Assembly: GCA_013368315.1 (NCBI GenBank)
Contig: JAACJM010000236.1
Location: 1 to 64,000 of the forward strand
DNA: 64,000 bases
Source of the DNA: Tetrapyrgos nigripes
Lineage: Eukaryota > Basidiomycota > Agaricomycetes > Agaricales > Campanellaceae
Direction: 5' to 3'
Below are positions 45,201 to 56,191 of the stretch, in pieces. The position numbers and the translations under genes are program-made. The notes under the pieces were generated by a model that was not told where the DNA came from, made no database searches, and saw only the letters and a list, made by a program, of their open reading frames with translations. Position 1 is the stretch's first letter; each line of letters starts with the position of its first letter.

Positions 45201-45696
45201 AGGTGCGGATGTTGGAGTACTGCTGGGCGGTCAAGTCCCTCACGAATACCTTCGGAGGTTTGCCCGGACCACCGTTGACCCAGACTTCAGAAGAACTATT
45301 TGCGTTGGACGACATGTGACGACCAGGGGCAGAGGATGCAGAGGACGAGGAGGACGATGAGGAGCGGTCAGAGGAGGCAGAGCTGGCACGACATTTCGAA
45401 TCTGACGTCGGAGTGGCAGACGACTTTTGGTCCTTGGAAGATTTGTCCGTGTTGGGAGGTTGTTCCTCGTCAGGGGACTCGGGAAGATCTGGGAGACCGT
45501 TGGGATCTGGGAGGCCGTTGAAATCGTTAGGAGGACTCGATAATGCTGAGGAGGGAGTCGATGACTGTCCAGTCTCTTCAGAGAGAACGACGGGGTCAGC
45601 AGCGACGGCAGAGGTACCGGTTACGGCTTCAGCTTCTTCAGCGGCGGTCTTTCTGGCTCGAGCTCGGGTTCTGTAATCAGATGCGAGATCAGTCAT
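42238..45696 (-). pseudogene. Gypsy gag-protease-reverse transcriptase frame
   Basis: The ATG at 45696 (MTDLASDYRTR) starts a frame of about 1,150 codons. Gag has Ser-rich and acidic tracts, then a capsid-like helical domain and a CCHC-like knuckle CFSCRVANADHKGSNC. The protease site is LLLDSGSHIV, and CSPMILGLPFL is the flap-end motif. Reverse transcriptase has PAFLIPKADL, RWVNDYRVLN, GKMDMTDSFFQTRL, the active site HVYLDDIIIW and LGHHISRRGV. It ends early because the T run at 42259-42264 (plus strand) has one base too many. Gag and pol share one frame, with no separate gag stop. Confidence 0.9.
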
Positions 45697-46113
45697 GATT
45701 GTAACGATCACGAAGCCAATTTAAAAGGCGAGGGCAAGAGACAATTATAGACAGTAGTGGAAGACAACGACGGTTAACAATAAGCGGTTTTTAAAAGACG
45801 GTTCTCAATACACAATGAGACGATTCGATACGCGATAATGGAAGACAGTTCACAGGAGACAGAAGGCAGGCAGTTTTAACGCGATTTAGGTAACGGCGAG
45901 GGACCTTGTAAGGGCGGTTGCAGAACAGATGTGGTTCGAAGGAGGAAAAGAGAAAGGCGGGGAACGAAAGAAGGCAGGAGACGGAGAATTGAAAGAAAAC
46001 GAGAAAGGCGGGAGTCTGGAATGTCAAGTATAAACACGGTGCTCACGCAATGTTTTCTACCAACGACGTGTGCGTCGCCTTGCGGCTCTACGCACAAAGA
46101 GATTCAAAAAAAG

Positions 46114-46298
46114 TGAGAACCTGCTATACGAGCAGGAACACAAGAGCGAGCGAGAGGAGGATCAGACGAGAGAGAATCTAGAACACGTCGTGATTGAAGA
46201 TAAAGTAAAAAGTTAAGTTACAAACTGTATGTGACTAGTATATATATATATAGGGCTGTAACGATCATGTGATCGTGTAACGTCACAACACGTTTACA
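46114..46298 (-). repeat. 5' LTR of the second gypsy element
   Basis: 185 bp partner of 39916-40100. It contains a (TA)n stretch (about 46240-46252) that can serve as a TATA region. The sequence just inside the LTR does not obviously match a tRNA 3' end, so the primer is undetermined. Confidence 0.95.
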
Positions 46299-46467
46299 GA
46301 CAGCGACTCGGACCGAATCGGAAGAAGACGATATCAAGAGTACGGGGCAAGGACCCAAGGTAACCCCTAGATCTGACTTGACTGAGTCTCTCCGCGAACT
46401 TAAGGCGAGCTCCTCAGTGACCGGTCACGATATCTATCAGGACTATGATAATCCAGCCGAAGCCTAG
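46299..46467 (+). other. Possible exon end cut off by the gypsy insertion
   Basis: Starting in the target duplication, a frame reads TATRTESEEDDIKSTG ... DIYQDYDNPAEA and stops at TAG 46465. Across the empty site it extends back only to an in-frame ATG near 39892 or an AG acceptor-like site. It looks protein-like but is short, and a chance frame of this length is not rare. Confidence 0.2.
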
Positions 46468-47179
46468 AAAGAACGGAGCTGAGCTCGTGATTCCAGGCTA
46501 GTATGCAAGTAGTATGTAATACAAAATTACAAAGGAACGAAACACAAAGGCAAAGGCCTTGGGCAACCAACTCGGCTTGACTTTCAAGGTACCTATTGGA
46601 GACCTCGGAGACTCTTGCCGGAGCCTGGACGTTGCCAGTACGTAGAATGGAAATGAAGTAGTTACTAAACGTTGCATTTGCAGTTGCATTCAGGAAAATT
46701 CGACGACCATGAGTCGATTGGACCGTTGGACCGTGATCGTCCACACTGGCAGACTCGGACAAACAGAACAGAAAGAGAAAGAAGAGAACCAAAAGCTCGA
46801 AGTTTGCCGCTTGCCGAGTGAGGTCAACCGTGACTGAGACAGAGTCATCCAAACCAAACTTGTTACTGTTAGCAAGTGAAGAAAAAACCCAAGACCGTTA
46901 AATTGCAAATTTCAATATTCTAGGTACATATGTCATATACGTACACAGAAAGCACAAGCAAAGGTAAGGATGTAGTATGTAATCCAAGTAAAGCGCAAAG
47001 CGTAAAGGTATGTACAATAAGTAAGCAAAGACAAAAAAAAAAGATCACACAACGTCCAAGGATTAATATTAACACCACCGAGTCTCCCTTCTCAACCACT
47101 TCCCCGCCCCTCCCATACCACATGAAAAAGTCATAACACCCCCCCCCTCCCCTCTCTTACCCTTACCGTGTCGTTACGC
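46468..47179. other. Intergenic, 3' side of GUT2
   Basis: No gene supported. It includes A-rich runs (about 47034-47043) and a C run of nine (about 47139-47147) just beyond the GUT2 stop. The minus-strand frame at 46400-46852 lacks an ATG. Confidence 0.5.
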
Positions 47180-50100
47180 TTAAACCCGCCACCACTCTTC
47201 TCAACCGGAATCCTACTCGCCATCACCATCCTCGAGCTCTTCGAATTGTCATTCTGTCTTGGATCAGGAGCAAAGGAGATTTCTTTGAGGTTGCCGCAGA
47301 TCTGTAGGTGGTTTCGGGTTCAAAGTGAGAGTGAGTGGTCAGCGTATCTCAAACAGAAGGGAAAACAAACAAAAAAGAAAGGAAGAAAGAAATAACGAAA
47401 GAAAAGAACAGAAAAAAAAAGAAAAAAACCGAGAGCTCACTACCCACCTCAACAAACTCATCCCAATCAACCTCGACACCCTTCAACGCCTCGCCCTTGC
47501 CACCCTTAACCTTTTCCTTTTCCTTCTTCCCTCTTGCTCCTGTCAACACAACATCCCCAAGCGCATACTCCACATCCTTCTCCTTCACATCTTCATATCC
47601 ATACCCAGAGACTTGGCTCAAGACAGTGAGGATATCCGAGAGGAAGATTTTTGGTTCTGTTGGTGTCCCCGTCCCCGTCATCGTCAATGTCTCTGTCTCT
47701 GTCTCGGCCCCCCTCGTCAATATCTCAGCCCCCCTCGCCCTAGCAACCTGCACAAAAGCACTCTTCAAAGCTACCATCTCGCCCGCTTCGAATTTCGCTC
47801 GGGAATATGAAGAGTACGAGGACGTCGGGGTTCCAGTTCCAGTTCCAGTTCCAATTCCACCTGTCTTCATCTCTTTAGCTGACCTGTTATCCACAGAGTC
47901 ACGGTTCGACCGACCCCACAACCCCAACCCCAACCCCAACCCCCCAATCAACCCTCCCAATCCCAACACCGGAACAGCCCATACCCCATCAACCAAATCC
48001 CATCCCAACCTTTCTACACGTTGTCTGAAACCCCTCGCTTCAGGCTCCCTAATTCCAAATCCAACTAGTCCACTTGTCCCTATAGTCGCTTTACTAACCC
48101 CAACCAACCCCATACTTCCCAAAAACTCGACCCCCTCTCTCATTCTCATCCTCTTCTCCGTATACGTCCACCCCAACTCTTCCCCCATAATGTCTACAAC
48201 CCTAGGTAAACACTCCAACGCGCTTTGGACGTTCAAAAACGAAAGTCTCGTTCGACGAGCGAGGATGTCGGTGGGTTTTAGAGCATATTCGTTGTGGATG
48301 ACGTAGCGGATTTCGGCTTCGAGGTCTGTGGGTTTTGGGGTTTTGGTTTGTATTTTGTGGGTTGTTTTGGTTTTGTGTTTGAGGTTTTTAGTGCATCAGA
48401 GTGAGGAAAAAACAAAACACTAGTCAGCCCGAGTACCAACACTCAAACAAAACAACACAACACTCACAAGGCAACCCATCAACCAACCTCTTCCCATGTA
48501 CCGGCCACCGTTTCACCCCGTCCCCTCCTTTCTCACTCAAACTACTCTCATGCTCAACCATCTCCTCACAAACACTCCACGCTCTATCCCCAAAGTCAGC
48601 TGCCAAATGTTGTGCTACATCCGTCTCGATTCCATAGCGTTGGATGAGGGAGATGAACATATTGGGATGCCAAGCGGAGGAGCCGAGGAGTTTGAGGGTG
48701 TCTGTGTGACAAGGTTGTACCCCGACCCCGACTATACCCCAACCCCGACCCCACCCCGACCCCCAAGCCCCAGGTTAAACACCTTCACAGCCTCATCAAC
48801 CGTCTCCTCTGCCATCCTTCTATACGTCGTCCACTTTCCCCAGCAATCGTCAAAAGACCAGAAGGTGAGACGTATATCATATGGTTCCTAACGAGACCTT
48901 GGGTATCTGCAGCAGCGGGGTTTCGTACGAGAGGACGAAGACCAGACCAGGCGGAGAGGACGTCACCGCGGCGGACCTGGAAGAAGACGAAAAACGAAAC
49001 GAAACGGATAAGACAAGACGGGGAGACGAAGAGACGGGGAGATATAGATGTATCAATATCAAAAAACCCCACCCAACAGTAAAAAGAAAGTACTCACCTT
49101 GATATCCGGACTCAAATACCTCCTCACCTCATCCAACACCCACCTAATCTCTTCTTCACTAGCTACTGGATCCTTCGTCACCGAGGCTTTCGCGTCTGTG
49201 GTTCCAGCGATAGTGAAGCCTTGCCAGGGGAGGAAGAATATGACTCTGTGAAGAAGGGGGTTAGACCAATGAAATCGAAGAGTAAAAGAAAGACACGCAC
49301 CTCCCATCACTCGTACTCGGATCCAACAAGCCCATCTTCCTCGGACTATAATAATTCGGTAGAGTTATATGTACCCCACTACTAGCTTGAACAATCCCCT
49401 CATGATTTGGATTATCCATCTTTAACAACGAATCTGAAAACGGTCCGGTCGCGTTGATGACTCCTTTCGCTTTGACAGTAAAGCTATTCCCTGTGAGTGT
49501 ATCCCGGACGATGGCCCCATTGACTTTTCCCGTCTGTTGATCCTTCTCCAGGGAAGTCACTTCGCAATAGTTGGCAACAACAGCACCCTCCCTAACAGCC
49601 GTCATGACCAGGGCAATGTTCATCCTCGAGTCGTTATGTTGCCCGTCGTAATAAACCACTGCGCCTACTAAGCCTTGTTGTTTTAACATGGGAAAAGTTT
49701 CGAGAGCACGGGAACGAGACATTAGGTAGGAGGACTGGGTGTGTTGGGTTTTGTTGGAGGGAGAGGAGGAGAGGGCGTCGTAGAGTTTGCAGCCAGCGTA
49801 GTAGTAGGGGATTTGGTACCAGCTGTAGATATCATTAGAAGATTAACAAGAGAAGGATAGTAGAACTCACTTGTAGATAGGCAACATGATAGGCAACATA
49901 CTACTCAAATACGGCGCTGTCTCCAGAAACACCCTCCTCTCATGCAACGCCTCCTTTACCAACTTCCACTGTTCATAATCCAACTCAAACACCGCCTTTT
50001 GAAGGTACCTGACACCCCCGTGTACCAATTTCGTAGACTTTGAAGAGGTTCCAGCACTAAAATCGTCTCGTTCTACTAGAGCGACTTTGAGACCACGAGA

Positions 50101-50373
50101 AGCTGCGTCGAGGGCTACACCAGCGCCGGTTGCGCCTCCGCCGACGATGAGGAGGTCGAACTCGTCTGAAGAAGATTGAGCGAGTTTAGCTAGATTGGTA
50201 GCCCGAGTAGGAGGTGTCCACGGCGGAGGAGGTCTTCTATTCTCCAAAGTGGAAGGTTCGAAAACGGGACCCGAGTTGAGATAGGCGTATCCACCGCCTC
50301 CGACGACGAGGGCTGTTGTTCCAGTGGATAGAGCGATGTTGCGGAGAGTGAGGATGTTGCGGACGCGGTACAT
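47180..50373 (-). CDS. GUT2: FAD-dependent glycerol-3-phosphate dehydrogenase, mitochondrial
   Basis: Oxidises glycerol-3-phosphate to dihydroxyacetone phosphate at the mitochondrial inner membrane and passes electrons to ubiquinone. Exons by splice sites and homology: 50373-49871, 49822-49301, 49245-49098, 48976-48468, 48325-47448, 47301-47180. The N-terminus has a targeting/membrane stretch (LSTGTTALVVGGG). The FAD-binding loop is LLIVGGGATGAG, followed by LVERDDFSAGTSSKSTKL and HGGVRYLQ. Later come HNDSRMNIALVM, VINATGPFSD, LPWQGFTIAGTTD, MFISLIQRYGIETDVAQHL and ARRTRLSFLN. The last exon reads RIPVEKSGGG, the usual basidiomycete end. Three single-base losses in G runs (48838-48841, within 48719-48775, 47185-47187) break the frame as written. 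Gly/Thr-rich microsatellite-coded insertions enlarge the C-terminal half. Confidence 0.92.
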
Positions 50374-52370
50374 CCTGGGGGGAGGGGGGAGCACACGTTT
50401 TGTGGTGGGGGGAGAGTAGTTATATCATGGGGAGGTGATGACATACAAGCGTGGCGGTCCCCTCTTTTTTTCCGAGGGGCCGGAGTACCGGTGCGGAGGT
50501 CGGTCCGGGTAAGTCTACGGGGCTTTTCTCGACCACGAACGTTCCTGTGAGCTTTCAATAGAGGTAAAGCCTCGAAGAATATCACTCCCCTTGAATCTGA
50601 TCACAACTTCACCGTCAATCTCGCCCCCTGGGATCGAGTTGAAGACGACGGCCGACGCGACTGCGGCCTTTTTATCCGAAACAACCTTACGCGTCGCTCC
50701 ACCTTCATCAATGTCAGAAAATCGTCACGGAAGGATCATTGGCTCGGAGTATTAATGAAGGCTTTGGGTCGCCGATTCCAGTTGATCAAGAAGAGCGGCG
50801 GGCAAGTTTCCAATAGGGGCTCGAGCCTCAGGGTTAGGGCGTACGCGCGTTATACGCGATAAAGATTAAAGATACAATGAAAATCAGATGTCGCCACCGG
50901 TCTCCGAAGAGAAGGCGAGGTTTGAATTGATTAATGTAATAGTATTAGACTTTACATAGTGTCTCAGGGAGTGGGTCCTACATTACATGTTTTTATACAT
51001 GTAAATGGCTGCGGACGCAGACGGATTAATATTGTAATATTATCTTCTCTTCTCCACATATGTGTACACATAGGTCCACATAGGCTCCAAATTAAAGCGT
51101 GCCATAAGTAATCTGAACTCCAAGTCTCCAAGTTTCCAATTTGGAAACTTGGACTAGTTACCAGATACTTGAGTACGTCCCTACGTACGTACATACGGCC
51201 CCGCCGCGCTAGGAGCTCGGAGCTGAGGCTTGTACATCTACTCTACTCAGTACTCTCACTCTTACTAAAGTGATCATTAATCATTAATCATTCCTCGTCT
51301 CCGATCTCTCTACAGAGTCGAGATCTCAGATACTTCGAGTACTAATCTTCGACGCGGGTCTACATACATATCATATCGAAATCTATATAGTATCTACTCT
51401 ATTATCAACAATTCAACATCGATAGTATCCCACTCCAATTACACTCCAATTGCAACGGATCTCCCCCTACATATGTACTTGTGTCGTAACTCGTTTTTGA
51501 GAGCGCGTTCGAAATTATGTGAGTTAGCATGTACTATGTACATAGTATGCAATGTCACTGAGAGACTCAGAGCGGATGCTCGATGCTCGCCATCCATTCC
51601 TAGTTGAACCTTGCTCAGAGTCGAAGAGAGTACTTCCTATAGACGGACTGATGTACTTACTACGCGCAGTACATATTTGGCAGCTATTAGTATTTATGGG
51701 GGATCGGGATAGTAGAACGTGGAGGCACGTGTTTGTGAGTATACTTAAGCTTATGGTTGAGCATGAACTGGAGCTGAAGCTGAAGCGGGGAGTAAAGAGG
51801 GGAGTAAAGGAGTTTGGGGGGGGGGGGGGGGGGGGGACGGGGTCAAGGTCAGGGTCAGGGTAAAGGGGAATTTCCCATGGCCATAGGTGCTCGAGTCTGC
51901 CTGAGTCTCGCTGTTTAGCAGTTAGGTTCTTCAGGGTTAGAACTTTGGGCGTACGTGCGTTATATGTACGATACAGAATCATAGCTCGTAAGTCATAACG
52001 GTACCGGTAATGATGGCTGGCCAGGCCGCACTGCGCAGGGGGAAAGAGTAAGGGAGCAGAGAGCTCATACCATATCATCTATATATCTACCTCTAGACTC
52101 CAAGACTCGTCACTCAAGTAGAAGTATTCTAGTGACTAGGTTTAGGTTTCAGCCTTGATAACTCTCTCGAGATTTGATAAGTTTACTGCTAGTATTAATT
52201 GAGTGAATAGAACATATTATATTCAGGACTGGATTAATTATTCTTTGCGGAAAGAAGTCCAGAATTCTTCCTTATCATGCCAAAGAAATGCAATTTCAGC
52301 TCAGCTGAATATGATATAACTAATTCAAGACACACCACCATTGCTCTATTTCAACATTTTTGATAGAAAA
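50374..52370. other. Intergenic, 5' side of GUT2 and beyond
   Basis: No gene supported over about 2 kb. GUT2 would be driven from about 50400-50600. The stretch holds several near-palindromic AT-rich words, for example around 51534-51550 (ATGTACTATGTACATAG), and a 21-base G run listed separately. Confidence 0.5.
51816..51836 (+). repeat. 21-base G homopolymer
   Basis: An uninterrupted run of 21 G is followed by GGGGTC/GGGTCA-type units to about 51865. It can form G-quadruplex structures, and its true length is uncertain because such runs are hard to sequence. Confidence 0.9.
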
Positions 52371-52667
52371 ATGATAATAACACCCGAATTTTTCCTGCAA
52401 TTAGCCAATGGTGCATTGATAATGTATAAGTTGAAAGCAGCCACTTACCTTGGAGGTGCACATTTTACTTGTCGAATAATTGACTCTGTAGGAAATATAT
52501 TTTATCATGATGGAATTACTTGTGCTAATAATATTATTTTTCAAAACTGCAATATAGGTACTGTTGAAAGGGAATACCTAATGAAAACACAAAATGGCTC
52601 CAAGTATCTCGAATTAGAAATAAGATGTGCGAGTACCTACTCTCCACTTCGTCCTTTTCACCTCTAA
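52371..52667 (+). pseudogene. Fragment of a transposon-associated protease-like domain
   Basis: About 95 codons read YKLKAATYLGGAHFTCRIID then NIFYHDGIT. This resembles the end of ubiquitin-protease-like cysteine peptidase domains (G-H-F/Y-T-A-R and W-Y-x-D-G), here found in fungal transposon proteins. There is no start codon at the natural beginning and no upstream catalytic Cys, so it is an isolated relic. Its 3' end overlaps the 3' end of the minus-strand GMC relic. Confidence 0.35.
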
Positions 52668-53045
52668 AAAGCGCATCAAGTGTCTCCCCATCCTCTGATA
52701 CTTGATACGGGATGAAGCAGAAGTTATGATCTGGGGCAATAGAAGTAAGTATTATCTCAGACCCGAAATCTGCACTGACCTTGATAATTCTCCCCAACCC
52801 CTGGCAATTCCACTTTAACATGTGCTCCATTCTTCTCCAAGATATCTTTTCGTCCAATTCCAGACCTACAGTCACATACGGTGGAATGAAGTTACATTGA
52901 GCAAGCATGGCCATCAATAATGAGATTCAGAAAATAGTAGCTTTCCAGGATAGTGGGGGAACCGAATGCTTCTGCCGATACTACAACAAGCTTGAGGACC
53001 GTGTCATTAACATATTCTACCCCAACGACCTCGTCGCCCCTAGAT
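52630..53045 (-). pseudogene. GMC oxidoreductase (alcohol-oxidase family) relic
   Basis: Three exon pieces spell the middle of a GMC flavoenzyme. 53045-52941 gives LVVVSAEAFGSPTILE. 52865-52780 gives RSGIGRKDILEKNG then ELPGVGENYQ. 52730 to about 52630 gives DHNFCFIPY then GETLDALFRGEKDE. The second intron has normal GT..AG borders. The first has a proper acceptor, but its donor reads CT instead of GT, so splicing is lost. The FAD-binding N-terminus and the catalytic C-terminus are absent. The intact enzyme would oxidise alcohols, often secreted for wood decay; the exact substrate class cannot be told. Confidence 0.8.
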
Positions 53046-54259
53046 AACGAGAGGCCAAAACACAGAAATTTTATATAATTTTATAAAAACTGAATGGATC
53101 TAAACACGCACATACTTTTGCAAAAATGATGGATCAACCACAAACACTGTGGGTTCTTTAAAAACCCACCACGGTTCCTCTCGCGCGGGAAATCGTCGCT
53201 GGGACTACCTACCGTTTTGGGCTGGGACCTCCCAGGTCTTAGGTCCACGCTTCGGTAACTGCCGTTCCACTGGCAGTCGAGACTCGGATCAATCGGAAAT
53301 CCGTCGGGGTATTCGGTCGTACTGATCGGGGTCGGGCATTACGCGCCCTTGTCCCAATGCTCCGTTCGCTATGGGTACGTATACGCGTGAGCTGCCTAGA
53401 CAATCAGCATTTCAATGTCTGAAGCACCAAATACATAGCTATCCCTTCACATTCCATAATCCTGAATAGATAATCCCAAATCAATTGGAATTTGAGTGGG
53501 TCGGGCTTGCCGCCCTGCCCGCCGTTGATTGTGTTCCTCTCAATGCGACCATGTACGTCGGGTATTCATTAGGGAATTTATCAGGCTCACCTTGGGTACT
53601 TGTCTGATGTATATATTTGAATTCCCAGGCGCTCTGGGTGCTTCCACAGCTTAGCGCCCTGCCAGTGCCGCTTGATCCAGCAGGCTCGTTCTGTTCCGTG
53701 TACACCTACGCAAGAACAAAATTATTCAACTAGCTGGTCCATAAAGCTTGCCAGCTAAAGAGCATCATGGTCATTTTTTTGCTTCATGTCAACATGTGGC
53801 AATTGCTAATTGTGGCTGAAAGTAGTACCCTTCCATTACCGGGTCGCGCCCTTGTGTCATCCAGACCATCCAGTGGCATGTAAATGCTAGGTATTATAAT
53901 AATCGACCATAATTTTTTGGAAGATAATGGTCTATACTACATCGACGCGGGCCTAGTTCGACGTTAATTCGACAATTAATCGTAAACCGTCCCATTTGTC
54001 CGACAATGTACTCTACTGAACCGTGCAAATTCCGTCCAGAGCTCAGTTATAAGGACCAGATATGCATAAAAATTTATTTGAAAGTCCTTGGGTGCCGATT
54101 GAGTATATGCCTTGAGGCCATGCAAGAAATGCATACATTTGTTGGTTTGCTTGATGCACATTTTGCGACAAAGTACTTTTGAGAGTGTAGCAGTTCCAAA
54201 TCATCATAATATTACTGGATGACTTATTGAACCACTTTATACATTAATCATCACATTCT
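53046..54259. other. Gene-free stretch
   Basis: A short minus-strand frame at 53481-53705 has no recognisable features. A pyrimidine/purine mix around 53190-53360 is GC-richer than its surroundings. Nothing else can be supported. Confidence 0.4.
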
Positions 54260-55480
54260 AGTATTTTCTAACGATTGTTAAAGTACTAGATGTTACCTCT
54301 ATTCCGAGTCGAACGTCCCAGATTGACCATTTTCAGAGAGTTTTGTGTCAGCACGCAAATACCTCCTGTGCGATTAATCATTAAAGCACAAAAAAAATTC
54401 AAAGAGTCCCTATGCATATCTTAAACATATTCCAAAGAGCTCCGAGAATCATTGTCTCCTGTTCAGTCAACACGAGTCGAGGCAACAAGGAGAACGATGC
54501 GTTAAGCGCCCAGTAGAAGCGTGGGAAACTCTCTCGAAGGTTTGGAGTTTTATTCTGTGGTGGACCGGGGCCGCCAAAAATGCCTTCAATACCGCTTTTA
54601 AGCATAGCTGAAGCTCATCCAACGCTACCGAATGAGCGCAAAGGACTGGGTGCAATGTGTTTGTGTTCAATTCGACGTAATTCGGCATAAAGTCGACATT
54701 TATTTGCCGGTCCGTCGATTTGAACTCCGATGACGCGTCATCCTAATCGTCCCAGGGATGTATTCTTAGCGGCGCAACTTATGCGCCAGTCCCCGACTCC
54801 GTTGTATGCCCAATTGCCAAACTCAGCAGCAGTTGAGTTGAGGTTCGGGTCCAGCGTAGCTCTGAAAACATTTCCACTCATGCAAGCAGCCTTCCTGCCA
54901 GTGCAAGTTGCAGGTTCACCAATCTCTTTCCTCCAAAAACTGCGGTCGATACAAATCAATCGCATCAAGAATTAGGTTTTGTGAGGTTTCTTGTTTACAT
55001 CCAGAGTCGGAATGAACTTCTGGATGGGAAAAAAATGACATCAACGACAGTGCCAAATACACCGGCCATAGTTTCTTCAACCACGGTTACATGATCTTCA
55101 CCTTCAAACATAGAAACACAGCTTTCGGGCCTACAGAATAAGAACAGTTGAGCGAGAACCTCGTTGGATCCGAAACTGTGACTCAGGCTTGTAGATAGCC
55201 AATTCGAAGCGCTAGCGGCATGTCCGAGCAGATAACATTCTCAATCGAGCAATAAAAAATGAGAAAAGACAACAGATAATGAGTTAGAACTTCCTTGGAA
55301 GCCTAGTACAAACTGTCAAATCCCTTTTCGTTATGGCAGACACTGGAATAGAAATTACAACTTCAGCTAAGAATTGAGATGATTGAGAATTAAAACAACG
55401 GACTATGAGATCCACAGCGGCAGGCGTCCTTAGCCAATGTTTGAAGCCTTTGAGCGATTGACGGCAACCGAGGGAAGCCA
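54260..55480 (-). pseudogene. Decayed minus-strand coding remnants, unidentified
   Basis: Several short minus-strand stretches look like former exons, for example YVELNTNTLHPVLCAHS (about 54680) and SMFEGEDHVTVVEETMAG (about 55110). Stops separate them. Together with the duplicated units at 55480-57140 they may be pieces of one gene family. No function can be given. Confidence 0.25.
54757..54850. repeat. Hairpin-bearing repeat, copy 1 of 3, partial
   Basis: It shares TATTCTTAGCGGCGCAACTT and the right arm TCCCCGACTCC (ends 54800), but the left outer arm is degenerate. The following AACTCAGCAGCAGTTGAG region also occurs after copy 3 (about 57155). Confidence 0.75.
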
Positions 55481-55800
55481 TCAAATATAATACTTTTCGC
55501 CGAGAACATGACAGAAGCTCTCACCAAGTTCACGGTCCATTATTTGATACTTGAATTGATACTCATGCACAGAGGAAGTAACTGTAGACGAGTTCTCAGC
55601 AAGAGCGAGCTTTTCAGCGAGGAAATTGGCGATGAAGTGAGCTCCCAACACTTCTGATTGCTTTTTGGGTGCATTAAAGTCAAATTACGGTCAGCACGCT
55701 GATGAAGATGGAGAAGATCTATAGCAGGCAAACGTTGTTAAGGCTCAGACAACGCTGGAACAAAAAAACAATGGGCAAGCATTGGCAGCGAGACGAAGAC
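55480..55800 (-). pseudogene. Unidentified duplicated gene, copy 1
   Basis: On the minus strand the text RLPAIDLLHLHQRADR ... HFIANFLAEKLALAENSS ... HEYQFKYQIMDRELGESFC can be read with one or two shifts. It is a clear paralogue of 56640-56960, about 1.16 kb to the right. I do not recognise the family. Confidence 0.45.
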
Positions 55801-55825
55801 ATGAAGAAGGTAATGACCTCATTGC

Positions 55826-55957
55826 GGAAATCGCCGTTTAAAATTTCAGAACCCGAATTTGTTGATCGATCGGTGGGACACGTCCCTCCTCCTGTCCCTT
55901 CGGTCCGGAGTCGGGGATTCTTAGCGGCGCAACTTATGCGCCAGTCCCCGACTCCGT
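55826..55957. repeat. Hairpin-bearing repeat, copy 2 of 3
   Basis: A 130 bp block is shared with 57009-57140. It ends in a 49-base hairpin (55907-55955): outer arms GGAGTCGGGGA/TCCCCGACTCC, inner arms GGCGCA/TGCGCC around ACTTA. Confidence 0.88.
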
Positions 55958-56191
55958 TTGCTTCACCCGATGTACCAGGAGCCGTTTTTAAGGCCAATAC
56001 GTTCAGAAGACGTAGGTATACAGGATAGACTCCAAATAGACTCATCTGAACATTATCCGATGCACTAGGAGTTGTTGTCGTAGGTCAAGGCCAAAAGGAA
56101 GTGCATAAGTTCGTATTGGTACAGAAAACAGAAAAGAACAATACTATTGGTACAGGTAGCGCTAAAACTTTCGTACAGAAAAATTTCGAAA

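Larger units (their letters stand above)
39916..46298 (-). mobile_element. Second Ty3/gypsy chromovirus, near-intact
   Basis: The LTRs are 185 bp each with two differences by eye, and the target duplication GACAG is exact (39911-39915 and 46299-46303). Total length is 6,383 bp. One gag-protease-RT frame (45696-42238) and one RNase H-integrase-chromodomain frame (42221-40167) are joined by a single surplus A in a run of six. If that base is a sequencing error the element encodes one complete polyprotein and could be active. It sits between the secreted-protein gene and GUT2. Confidence 0.95.

Noticed and set aside
46400..46852. 150-codon minus-strand frame with a hydrophobic segment resembling a signal peptide
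   Set aside because: There is no ATG in this frame, and the ATG nearby is in another frame. It has no recognisable domain.
47325..48306. Long plus-strand frames opposite the end of GUT2
   Set aside because: They are antisense shadows produced by the repetitive, GC-skewed GUT2 exon.
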